Source: Nipponacmea schrenckii (taxonomy: Eukaryota > Mollusca > Gastropoda > Lottiidae). From it: a DNA stretch of 64,000 nt. The stretch is taken from assembly GCA_030562195.1 (NCBI GenBank), contig JAUJPP010000003.1, positions 46,072,602-46,136,601 of the forward strand. Reading direction: 5' to 3'. Of the stretch, positions 45,391 through 58,666 are shown piece by piece. The position numbers and the translations under genes were made by a program. The notes below the pieces were generated by a model that had not been told where the DNA came from, searched no databases, and saw nothing but the letters and a program-made list of their open reading frames with translations. Each line of letters starts with the position of its first letter. Position 1 is the first letter of the stretch.

Positions 45391-45570
45391 ATCTCGAATT
45401 CCTTGTTTTCTTGTGAATCTTGATTTTCTTATGAATCTTGATATTCTTAAGAATCTTGAATCTTGGTATTCTTGAGAATCTTGATATTCTTAAGAATCTT
45501 GATATTCTTAAGAATCTTGAATCTTGGTATTCTTGAGAATCGTTGATATTCTTAAGAATCTTGATATAAG
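45391..45570. repeat. 18-bp minisatellite (cttgatattcttaagaat)
   Basis: Tandem variants of cttgatattcttaagaat and cttggtattcttgagaat. Each unit has the self-complementary core ttcttaagaa. It lies just outside the gag start, where a 5' LTR would be expected. Confidence 0.8.
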
Positions 45571-46030
45571 ACGATCCTTGACATTGATACTGCTGTGGAC
45601 TTCAGTCTGATTCTTGACTTTGATGTTAAGTTATCCTTGACTCTGATATTAGGTTGAGCGTAAGGGAGGTAAGTAGAACTGGTCAGCCATTTCGTTAACA
45701 CTACAAAGGTGTTTCATAGATATGTATAATTTAATTAGATATAACCAATAAATACATTATTTTGGCGCTGATATTAGATGATCTTTGACTTTGATACTGT
45801 TGTCCACATTGACTCGGATATTAAATGATCTTTGAATTTGATACTGTTGTCCACATTGACTCTGATATCAGATGATCTTTGACTTTGATACTGTTGTCCA
45901 CATTCTCTCTGATATTAGATGATCTTTGACTTTGATACTGTTGTCCACATTGACTCTGATATTAGATGATCTTTGACTTTGATACTGTTGTCCACTTCAA
46001 ATCTGATATTAGATTATCCTTGACTCTGAT
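45571..46030. repeat. Satellite array, right block, with LTR-like insert
   Basis: Diverged units at 45571-45650, an LTR-end-like repeat at 45656-45768, then about five well-kept 47-bp units at 45770-46030. Units at 45808-46021 match 37675-37888 in order and in private variants, an offset of about 8,133 bp. Confidence 0.85.
45656..45768 (+). repeat. LTR-end-like repeat, copy 2
   Basis: Matches 33499-33609 in gagcgtaagggaggta, atagatatgtata, attagatata and taaccaataaat/cattat, ending ttttggcgc. It has extra sequence in the middle (cgttaacactacaaagg), so it is a related copy and not an identical one. Confidence 0.6.
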
Positions 46031-49000
46031 GGGTTGCCCTTAAGATGACACCGTAGCCCAGCGCGACTCCGAATAAGATAAGAGTTATCCATGGGCTTTG
46101 ATAGTATGCGATATTTGGTAAGGAATGGATTAAATCTTGTATTTTAAATCTATGAAGAAATATAATGTGCATATTATAAATTAAACGTCAATAAATTCAA
46201 GAATTTGTTTTTGTTGATTAATCAGAAAAGACAGATTTTGATATAACCCAACCAAGCTGATATATCAAATCAAATATAAAATAATAACTATATTACACGA
46301 TTCGAATTTTCTAACGAAATTCCTTCCGAATGATAATAATAGGAAATAGTTTGAAATGTGATTCTCTATTAGTCATGGCTGTTTTGTTTGAAAGCTTCAA
46401 GTTAATCTAATAGAAGTAAAGTAAAATGTAATGAGATAATAATTCATGGTGTGGGGCGATAAGCCACTAGGTGTCACCCTAAGTTTGACTAGTATATCCC
46501 TTGAGAAGTGCTTTACACGTCAATTTAAAGCCTAATTTATTAAATGCAAAGAATGCAAATCGTATTAAGAGCGGTATAATTGGTATAAAGATAGCAAAGT
46601 GTATTATTCAGTTAGTCTGAAACGTTAGACTGTTTGTAGTTGGAAATATCACGGGACTTGAGCAGCGAGGTTTGGCCAGCGAGAATTGTCCCTTGTTAAT
46701 TCCGATAAACGAATCGAATCGTCTAACCCAATTTAGTCGACTAGCATTTCTCCAGTTTAATCTAATTGCAGACAACTACATCAAATCAAACAATCGCTAA
46801 TTGAATTCTATGAACTTTGATATTCACTTGTGTAATGGAGGCTCTCCACAAACGAACCATCATCCTCGCCTTCCAAACCACTATTGTCAGATCGAAACAG
46901 CTATCATAGACACCATTTGAAGGTTTTGCTCTCGAATAGATATCTATCAATAATTTAGGATAAGAGGTAGGTGGCGTTTTCTTTATCACGTGATTTAGAT
47001 TAATTTGGTCTGATAAATCTAGCCTAGAATTTTAGAATAAGTAGCTATATTATGTAGTAATCTATTTCAAAATGAAAATCGAATGAATGTTTTATACTTT
47101 TAGTACAAAAAAAGCTAGACAAGCCTTTTTATGACTCCACTATCACAGAAGGCTACAAAGTTGGCGTAAGTGACGTCATAAAACGTGTATTTTTAGTGGA
47201 AATGCAGGAAACCTATACAATCAGTGTCCTAGGTACAAAAAAATGTTTAGAAATTCTCTTGACAATCGTTTTAAATGTAACTGTCATCAATAGCACAGCG
47301 TTATCGCTTACAAAAAGTTTGTATATATATATATATATAATTGCATTTGATGCTGCAGAGCGAAACCGTTATGAATTAATACCACACATGCCTATTGACC
47401 TGACCCAAAATTGAAAAATGATCCATGGACGTCATTTCCGGTCTGGCAGTTGAGAAGTGGGTCAATTAAAAAGAATTCTAACCTTTTCAGTTCTGGGCTG
47501 ATGGCACTTAAACACCTTTGGTCTATGTGCTCTACAATATAGGGCAATAACAACGAAAGAGAATGGGTGGATCTCAACCGGAAATAAGTTAGGTAGTAAC
47601 TTGCGCTCGTAGTATAGGCAAATTCTGTTGGCTATACTGAAAAGCACAAGCGACAACTGGACGTTAAAATCTAAGACACCCGATAACAATGTTACTGAAA
47701 TCAGTGAACGTGTAAATGGCCCGTCAATATGAAAGAACAATTAGAAATGGTTTTATTAATTTTTCACGAGTAATCATATTATAGGCCATATTTAATTATT
47801 ATCTTCAAAAGATACGTCACTTCCCAGGAGGATTGCTACACATTTGTAATTTCACGAGACATGAGAGAGAATAATCAAAGATAGTGAACTATGAAATGAG
47901 GGCGTTAACTTCTCTTTTTCATCATTTTAATACAGTTTCTATACTTTTCATAAAATATGAGCAATTATATTCTATTATCAGATAAAAGGTGAAGAAATTA
48001 ATTTTTGCCATATCGTGGAATTGGTTTCAATTCATTATTTATTAAATCAGATAACACTCGATCATCCAGACTGTTGATATTCAATACAAATGAAATTTTT
48101 ATTATTTTATAATTAAGATTATCTTTAGAATTCATCACCATATTGAACTTTTAAAATGAAGAGTGATTAAAGTTTCTGATTAAAGAGATTATGTCACGGG
48201 TCAACAGTAAATCAAGAATGTATATAGAATATTAAAAGTTTAAATAATTGAACTAAATCTTTTCATAAACATTCCAGTAAAATAAAAGGCAACAAAGATA
48301 AACTTTTGATAGCAATTATCCCCCTTTAGTGAAATTAATACCATTTCAATATTTAATGTACTTAACAATATTTCAATTGAACAAACTGGATCTGCTTTTT
48401 TAACTTGGGTATGACATTACAATTTATATTCTGTTCTGTAAATTTTCAAAATTCATCCACTTTAAATGATGTCTATCTAACTTTCAAATGATGTGTCGTT
48501 GGAAGTTGGTTTAATTTCTTCCTTATGGTACGATATCGAGACAATTTGAGCCGTCATGACTTTAAAGGCTTGTTTTTGTTATAATACTAAACCAAACGAT
48601 TGATCTTAATTTCAACCATCATCACTTTTTAGACTAAAAAATACGACGTTCGACGTTGTCAATAAATAGTCTGTGTTGTACACTAATTGAAACCTCGCTA
48701 ATTCATTTCCAAGAAATTTCAATTTCTTAAATGCGTGTCAAAATGCACCAACTCAAATCAAACATAGGCTACACCAAAGGAAGTATGCTTTTTTTATCAT
48801 TCTGCTATCTGAATTAATTGGTGGATTTATATCTTAACTTGTTTCCTTTTGTTTCTCCTGTGTAAATGTAAGGGCCTATGAACTCTCAGTGTAAATGATA
48901 AAAAATTATTTGCTTTGTTGAAATCTGTATGGTTTTTTTTTCTGAGTAATATAAAACCAAATATCTTTATATCAAACAATGTAAAATCAGTGTTTTGATA

Positions 49001-52000
49001 CAATAAAGATGATATGAAATTAAGCCAGGCAGTTATCAGAAATGTCTATCAGTGCCTTCGATATCCAGCCTATATACGCATTATATAAAGGTTGACATTT
49101 AAAAAAACACAATTTGGCCTATTCTAGAAATGTGTCTGAACTTTGAATAAACATTGCAGTGTATTCCAAATGCATTATTCAAATGCCTGCCCCATGCGGC
49201 TTGTTAATCAAATTTTTATCATTCCTAATCGAATAATCCCGGTAGGAAACACTGTGGTCGATTTTCTTTCTGACAATTTCCAACTTAGTCACTGCTGGTC
49301 TCTGTCAAACTATAAATTTATTTATAGCAGTGAAATTAGAAGTATAATTGAGATTTTCTAGAAACAATTGTCAAACAACTACCACATGCTGAGTATTTCT
49401 TAATTTTAAATTTCCATTTTAGTTGACACTATTTTGAATCATTGACAGTAGGCTACCCAGTTTAAGTACTAGTATAACATTCACTTACTAGATCAAATGT
49501 TTTACCACTTATACAGACAAACTGGTTGTAATAGTTTAACCCGATTTCTTTTCTTCGAGATCAGACCAATAGGTCCAGGTCATATAGAAAACTATTCAAA
49601 ACATTCAATGTTTGGCTTCATTTTCACATTAATATATAAACTGTATGAAATATGACCAAAAAGTTTTCATAATTTAGCAGAGATATAGTTACAATTGGTA
49701 ATTTCTTCGCACATATTTTTGTTGCAGAAATAACAAGATAAATTCTTGGTTCTACGCTGTCCTGGTTTTTTTTAATAATGTCTTTTGGCTGGAAACCATA
49801 GAATTTCAGTTTTTTTTCATTAAACTTTCCGCTTATTACTGAAGACTTCATTTTCGTATATTATTCTTGAATAACAGGAATATTTCATTAGAAATGTCTC
49901 GAACCAATAAAAAAGGGAAGGGACTACTGATAAATAAAGAATGAAAACATTCTTGTGGCCCTAGGGTTGTTGGTGATCTTTTACTCTTTAGTCGTTCTTG
50001 CTTCCCACCAAAATTATCTGATTGGAATAATGTTCAGGCTGACCTGGGTTTATATTTCGGGCCTGTTAAAAATAGTTCCATTGGTACACTACATCTCTTG
50101 AACAACTCCTTGTTGTATATATATTAAACTGAGCAGCGAGAATACTATGATATTATAAGTTTGTATAATCGCTAAAAACAGAAGAAAAATACTAGTAACC
50201 ATTTCTTATTCAATATCATCTACATTGCAGTACATTCTAGACCTAGACAGACTAAATATCATCCACCTTCCTTTGTTTATTTCTTCACTCAACACTAGAA
50301 CCCGTCGTTAATTCAATATAACGATAAATGTTCAAATTAAATTACGCTTGATGTAGCCCCCATTACAGATATGAAGCAAATATGACAGATAAATTATTAA
50401 TCGTAGATCTAACAAATAATCTAATAATTTTGATAAAGTGCAGAAACACTGCGCCACTTTGCTTCACTTGATTGGCCTAATTCAATTTGCTGCGAGTCTT
50501 GATTTTGGCCTCGCATTGACGTGATGGGATATGACGTTAAGGGTTTTAGAGATAAAGTCAGTTAATTCGAATAGAAGCTAGAAAAAACAATAATTATTTC
50601 TAGACGGACTCTTCTTTTATCTTTTCTGGTCTTATTAGTGTGTTATATTATTTCTCTAATAAGAAGACAGATTTGTTTTGTGTTTATGAAATTTAGTAGG
50701 TCTAGGAACATTATATTTATTATGATTTTCATTTCAATTTCAAGAAATGATTGCTATGATAGTAAGCCAAGGCTTGGTAAGGTTCTGTTGTTCTATTTCC
50801 AATAATTACCATGTCTACGTGCTTTGTTTGAGACTTTCGCAGGCAAAGGCCATATCGTACATGCGTTGTTGGCTTAACTGGATGGCGGCATCCAGTATAG
50901 ACCGAATCATCTAGTCTCTCACTGCCTTCACTGGCTTCAGCAGTATTATTTAGAGTCAACATGTCGGTCTACATCCAGTAATGTAGTGATGGCAGCAATC
51001 ATAGATGCTATATTGCCCGCTGTACAATATCCTATCGTCAAAATAGTAACAACAACAGGTAAAAAAAATGCATCCTCTATTGTTCTTGAACACTGTAATC
51101 CGTGCATTTTTGACTGATAAGGCGAAAGGCGCATGTGGTTAGTGTGAGCAGGTTGCGCGCACCAAAGTTTCTCTATGTCTTGGTCTTTTAGTAGCTCTCA
51201 ATTATTGTCCATGATTTGCTTAAAACTGTAATATATTTTTGCAAGTTCCGAAGTTGTAATTTAATCATTTCTAAATTTCTGGCGTTGTGTACATACTAGA
51301 ATAGAATCTGTCCATAATGAGTTGTCGTTCTGGTTCATTACGATAAAACTAATTACTGAAGATTACACCGAGTTCCATTGAAGTGTATTCTACTATTGTT
51401 TGATATTTACATGTTGATCATTTGATTTCATGATGGCTTTTGAATAAAGAGGGATTAATACAATGTTCATGATGAAATACATTCAAGCATCAATTACCCC
51501 ATTATAGCTATATTAACGTTAAATACTACCAATGTTTAGAGACAGGATTCAACTCTGCTAATTTCGTATTCCCAGTGGCAGATAATCCTATTTTTGTTGT
51601 CCTTTGAGATAATTAAACTTGGTGTACATTATTAAGGTGGATTAACAATTGTAATTATACAAATATTAATATAACTAATTATTCTCTAGTATTTAAACCT
51701 CAAGCTCAGTATTTACCTTCACAGATTTTCCATGTTTGGTTATGACGATTCCCATAAATTATTATTTGTGCATTTTTTTCACCAATCGGTATATCCATTT
51801 ATTCACAACATCAGTTAAATTGCATAATATATAAACTATATAGTTTGAAGTAGACTAAGTACAGAGATGAGAGAACAGTTTTCAAAACGATCTACATCTC
51901 GTTAACTTAATCTTAAGTTTCGTATAATTTAAGGTACATAGACCACTCTGAGTAATACCTAGAAAATGTTTTTAGTATCAGTCATATCGTCTGATTGCCA

Positions 52001-55000
52001 GCTTCGTATCTATTGAAAGGAGGTTATTTAAGCTATTATGTTTATACTTAGGTCCGCGTCTGTTCGATTATTTGTAAAACATACATTTACAATAACTTTA
52101 TTAAATTGATGTCGCCGAAGCATTGAAATCTTATTTGTTTCGGTCATATCAAACCCATTCTATTCACATGGAAATGTTTATTTTCATTTTTGAAAAACAA
52201 GTGTTCGTAGTTTTGATGAATAGAAAATTCGTGAGGATAGAATCTGGACTACTATTTTCAATAACTATCAGCTGTTATGAATCACGATTACAATGGTCAT
52301 TGTATTCACATATCTAAATATATAATTGACTATTATATGAACACATGATAATCCTTTAATTCTCAACAAATATCTTTTTAAATCTTGCAAAAAATTAAGA
52401 ATTCAAGCCTAAGTTTAATGCTGTCTTAAAATTCAGTACCATAAAGCTGCGACAGATTAAAAATGAAGGCGTTAGTACGTGAATTAAATCTCATCAGTTT
52501 AAAATTGTTTAATTTTTGAAACATTATCAAAGGTATAATAGGTCTTAGAATACATTATTCCTACGGCTTATATCTGTGTTTAATATTGACTATTGGTTAA
52601 ATAAGTATGCATCCCACACTCTTTTTATATTAAAAAAGCGGCAATTCAACTATATTTAGAATTAATAAAAAAAAAAAAATAACAAAAAAAATTGAGCAAG
52701 CGATGAATCCGTTGTTTGAGTAAAAGCGCGTCTTGATAATCAACGCTACAACAGACAATTTTCCGGTGTATACGAACAAAATAATATCCGTTGTAAAATT
52801 GCGTCAGTGTTGGAGTATTCATTCTAAATCATATGAATTGCTTTTCTCGGTCTTTTGTGAATTTAAATAACGTACATTGTCTAACGATATTGTGGTCAAT
52901 TCAAGAATGAGGTCAACAGCCCATGTTATGGTTACCTTTCTTCTCAATTACTACGGATTTTCAAGTCTCTCAATTTGAAAATCGCGGGTCGTTGGTTGTG
53001 CCTGCATTTTCGTTAAAACGAAGTGATGAATGACGTCACTTATCGAGAAGATCTTTATGATTCAAGTATATTTTGCGATTAGTGACCTTATCAAAAACTT
53101 AGTGCAAAAACATGTAAACGCTATCTTTGTCCCCAGTATATTTTTAGAAAGCCTCTAAACAATCCTTTTACACAACCATAACGATTTGTTATAATATAAT
53201 ACAATCTCTCTGTTTAATTATATATTATAATATGTACATAGTATATTTTGATGATGTTTTGATGATGTATTATCAGTTAATATTTCAGCTCATTCGTTCT
53301 CCTATCCTCCTTTGATGTAAACAAATTTTATTCCTTTATGAGCCAGTCAACGCCAAGCAAGTTTGTTTGAATATCAATTTCTCAGTGAAAAGAAAGTTGG
53401 CAAAGTATTAAATATACTTGAAGATGAATTGCCAGAAATATTTGCGCTTATTAGAAATAAGATTCGGGAAAATTGGCTTCTATTTGCAGCCTCTGACGAG
53501 ATCTTAAATCGTTTACAAGACCCAGGTCGATCGTTAAGACGATTAACTCATATTAATCCGCCTTATAAACTTTGTCATCAATTACCGCGGCTGAATATTA
53601 CTTGTGCATAATTTATGATTTAGCCAAACCTTGTATCCTCTTGAAGATGTCCCTAACAACAGGGATTATAGGTCATGGAACTAAAATCAAATCGGTGCGC
53701 GGCTTTTACTTGGCTCTTGTTTTATGATCCGCTATAAAAATTATAGAAAACATATCCAAGCACTGCTGTATCTGTAATAGTTTAAACTTGACAAGGGGCA
53801 GCATGAATAGACTATTTAATTCAGTCAAGATACTGATTTCCGACAAGCAATATATTGCTATGTAGCTAATGTCCATTCTGAAATTTTTAATTTTAATTGA
53901 CACAGCATCAAGTTTCATCTTACAAATAACTCTTGGTAGAATTAAATGCTTTAGGATAGTAAAACGCTCTAAGATTTATCATATGCACAAAAAACTGAAA
54001 TCTGCATAGGTAAAGGGTATTATTCTTTTTGGTAACGATCATGGTGCATGAAGTCCAGCGGATTCTTTTCAGTAGGGAATGTGGGACAACCGGTGTCCAT
54101 CTCTCATCAAACTTTTTTGAGGAATGTAATTACTTTAAGATATATCTTGGAAGGGTTACTTACCGAAAGGACACCGTATTCGTTTCATTTTTTTAATATG
54201 TTGGTGTTAACACGTACTTTTTATTTTCTCCATCGACCTGAACGTAGTGGAAGCAGACAAATCACAAACCATCAAATTGTCGTCAACATCTTTAAAACGA
54301 CCTGGCTGAGCCTGGACTGATCGCTTTAGGAGAAATCATGGTGGGATGAGACGGGCTCATTGTTTGGTACGAGTCGAGGTATTACAAGTAACAGATAACC
54401 AAGTAGAACCCAAGTGGCAATTTATTTTATTTTCTCATTGTCTAATCGTCTTATTCTATAAATTATCGTTTTATTAACATGAAACTGTCAGACTGAGAGA
54501 CTTCAAGGAGAGAAATAAGCGGATTTAGTCTGACGATTAGATTGATCGTTCACCAGTTCAGGTGAAAGTATCGAAAACTATACATTGTTTTACTCACAAA
54601 ATAGATTTTGGTCATATCACGACCAACCCGGCCATAATTAACTGCTCTATAGTGGTAAAATGATTGCTAACCTGATTTGTAATTTGACTACCATACTAAA
54701 ATACCGAGCCAAACTTTTTTTTCTGTTTTGTATTTATCGTTAGATGTGATACAATAGCAACATATTTAATTGAATATTGAAAGCTGTACATTGTAGTATC
54801 CTGTTTTTGTAGTTTCACGAAACCTCACCGTACTACAATATTGTCGTCGTATAGGCCTATGTCGTTTGCATATTCGGATATGCTCATTCATCCCACAAAT
54901 CTTGTGCTAGTTTGTGATTGGGCATGTCTACTAGAACTGAGAAACTCTATTGCTCATTGATTCAACAACTTAATATACGAGCTTGTTTTTGCTAACACAT

Positions 55001-58000
55001 TTAACATAGTTACATTTAACTAAATATTAGTGCTTATCAGCACACAAAAAATAAATTAAATGCTAGAGAAATATAGTGAGTGTATTATAATATTAGTTTG
55101 AGGTTCGTGTATATGTCAACAGAACTGATTTCATGCTAAACCTGGGGAAGGTGTGAATATATTTTTTTTTTTTAATTTTGTTGGTTTTTTTTTTTTGAAT
55201 GACATTTGATTATGATAAAATACAATATTTTAATTTCTGTGCTTTCTTTTTAATCTTCACCCTAGTAGAATTATATTTTTAAAAAAAACAGACTCTTTCA
55301 GTAGGCTACCTATTAGTATAAATTAATTATAATTTTATATATTGATAGTTACTCGTCTGATATTCTGTAAATAGAACAGAGTTCTAAAAGACATTCCATC
55401 TGAACTTTAACCTCACCCAATTAACACACAATATTATGAGAAACATAATAGATTGATAATTTCTCTTGAACAGTTTGTCAGGTCCTTAGTTTAAATATAT
55501 TGAACGCTGATTGGTTCCTGGAATACAGCAAATCGCAAGCGAATGGAGGCAGTCCTGAAAGTAGCCTTGATTATTTAGACATATCGACAAACAGTTTTAG
55601 ACAGTGTTAGTAGACTCGATTATCTGGGTTAGATTTAGAATCTGTAAAACAATCTGTCAGTTAAATTATGTTTATTAATGATTAAATGTTAGGAAATGAG
55701 TATTTAGTAAGGTGTTATTGTCAGTATTTAATGTATATTATAATAATAGCAGCATACAGACCATAAACAGTCGATTCCTGACTGATGTTCCACTAAATCT
55801 GAACAGGATTCTTACTTACATTGTGTTAGCATATTCCGTACATTATATTCAGCCTTGAAGAACATTAGTACAATATTTTGTGTAAAGGTAAGAAGTCTTC
55901 TTCACTTCGTATATTTGCAGGTCAAACAAATTGATGGTTTTCTATAGAGTATGTGGTGAATGCAAAAAGCCTGTAAAGTTGTTGTCAAATTGGATGTAGG
56001 CTATGTATTTATAATTCATGGAATTTACATCCTGAAAATATTCATGATTTGTTATGCGATCACATGAGCGGAAATTGTTGTTTTTTTTTTTTCGTTTTTT
56101 TGAGAATTTCCAACGGAAGAAGATCAGAGATATGTTTCTTTTATTTTTTTCAACACTTGATTTATAAAAAGTGACTAATAATGATAATCAAACGACAAAT
56201 ATTCTTTTCTTTTCTCAGAGTTTTAGGTCTGGATGTAACCGTCGTTCTTTTCAAAATGTTTTTTTAGCCAAATGCCGGCGTCAATACAAAATCTGAACTC
56301 TCTAAATGGTTGCATAATTATTCATAATAATGACGGCACATTAATTTTCTATAATTTTTCTTCAGAATACGCATAATTTTTTAAGAATACCATCTAATTA
56401 CATCATCATCAAAGAAACAAACGGTTAGCATGCTGGAAAGGGAGATTTTAAATTATATTTTACATCGTATAAAAAGGATGACATAAACTGATTATTACGA
56501 CAAATTCGTCATTTCGCGACATATCTTGCAACATAATTTAGGTGAATTAAGTAACTGACATATTCTATTTCAATTGATGCTTAATAAATATGTAAATATC
56601 ATGTGCACAATGATATCAATTTGACTAAACACTTTTCTTGAAATTTTGAAGCTTGGTAACATGTGTTTATAAAATGTGTTCAAATTTATTAAGGTGTAAA
56701 GTCATTAAAAGATAATGTAAAATAATATTAAATTCGGGGTATTAATTGATAATGTTCATACATTTGTAACTGATTTTCTGATTATGATGAGATCTGATCA
56801 GTGTGTGCCCTTTGAAATTTCAATACCTGCATAATATATAGCTAAATTAAATTAGATTTCTTACAAAAATGTTTTAATGATGAATTTGAATACTTTTGTT
56901 CTTTTCATTTGGATGCAAATATTGGTATTATTGATAGCAAAATAAAAGTGAAATATTTATATAATGGAATAGAAGTAACATCTGTTGATTGAAAGCAGTA
57001 GAACGTTTCACACCGAATTTGAATATTAATTTCAATATGTGTAAATCAATTAAAGGATAATGACGATAATGATATTAAAGACAGATATACATGGTGTCTA
57101 ATATATTAATATAACACTATTTTATTTCTAAATATTAATATTAATTTTGATAATTGTTTATGATTTGATTGTAACAGCAGTTAGGATTACATGCGGTTCT
57201 ATTCGGTCAATCTCAATTAATTTTTTTTTATACTATTTCTATTTTTCATCTATTCTGGAGAAAGTTCTATTTTGACCCACTGTTTAAGAATTGATTTGAG
57301 CATGGTTGAACATTGCTCGATTCAGTCAATTTTGTCGGCAGAACATAACTTGTAGAGTATCATTTGCAAAGGACATGCCTTACGGGTGTGTAATATCATG
57401 TCTGATTCCTACAGAAATACTTGAACTTATGAGTAGGCATGTAGGCATTTGGCTTTAGGCCTAAATGACATTAGCCTATCTCTTAGCATAAGTCTGCCCT
57501 GTGATGACTTTACTATCAGACTACTTTTTTTTCAATCAAAGACTCGTTGCCATTTTTCAAGGGTTTAATCATTTCCAAGGGGGGTAAGCTGCATTCAACG
57601 TCGCACCACATAAATCATTTAATCAGGAACCACAAATCAAGTTTTCTTGTCCCCACTAATAAAGTCACAAGAGCAAATCCTGTTTGAAGGGAAATTCCAC
57701 TTAATTAGCCTAATCACATGCAAATGACTCGATGATGATCTGATCGATTACTAGTGTAAACGAGTCTATCTAATTCCAGAGAATGACTCTATTATCCAGT
57801 AGACAAACTAAGTTGATGTCGCTTTCTTGATTTCCTATAGAGTCATCAAACCTCAATTATACCATACAAGACAAGAATTATTCGACTAGTGGTTTTCATA
57901 AAGGCCTCTTCACACCTCTCCAATTAACACCAATAATTGTGTTCGACTTGTGATTCGCGCTATACAATGTTAGACCTAATGGTCGTCAAATTCAATTAAC

Positions 58001-58653
58001 TACTGATTTCCCGCGTTTATCAAATTTGTTTCATCAAGCGGAAATAGAGAGCAGACGTTAACACTACAGCATTGTGGGTAATGTGTGGAAACGCCAGTAA
58101 TGACGAGATTAACGCGTGAAATTAAAGTGTGTTCTTATTAAATATTAAATATTTGATATTATTGCTGGATAAATGTTCTCTTATCCACATTAGTAAAGTC
58201 ATCAACTCGAAATAAAAATAATTAATAAATCACGAAGCGAGAAAAAAGATGAAAAGGCTTGACTGATTCTGGGTGATAAAACGTCTCTGTTGAAAGCGGC
58301 CTTCAATTTTAATAGATTCCTCATTGTTATATTTGTCACAGATATCTGTTATGTCAATAAGTGTATAAATTTTGATTAAATCAAATATGAAATTATGACC
58401 CAGATTGATGACGCCATTTTATTTTCGTACAATCTCTGAATCTAGATTGTTCAAAGGCAGTCTTAAATTAAAGAAGGTTTACTCAGAATGTCCAATTTTT
58501 AACTATGCAAGAAAAAAAAAGATAAACAGATAATTAGCTTATATTTAGATCTCGATAAAAAGTTATTTTTCTTTAAATTGCCGTGGAATTATTTGGGAAT
58601 TAGGTGTGCATTGTCCTTGTGATTAAGTATTTAATTAACTGATTATTTTTCAG
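46031..58653. other. 12.6-kb gene-poor region upstream of DRGX
   Basis: AT-rich sequence with no reading frame I can support. Short frames at 47196-47414, 50729-51134 and 53342-53611 have no recognisable similarity; the last lacks a good ATG. A TA microsatellite lies near 47322-47339. A donor-like site at 55887 (aaag/gtaagaag) follows a region with an inverted CCAAT box (near 55509) and could be a DRGX 5' untranslated exon, unproven. Long gene-free flanks are usual beside developmental homeobox genes. Confidence 0.45.
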
Positions 58654-58666
58654 GTGAGGTCTAAAG

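Noticed and set aside
50729..51134. Membrane protein fragment on the minus strand
   Set aside because: Two short overlapping frames include a hydrophobic stretch but show no family motif; not enough to call a pseudogene.
53342..53611. Small gene of about 90 codons
   Set aside because: The open frame has no good ATG, no recognisable similarity and no adjoining exons, although its composition is slightly protein-like.
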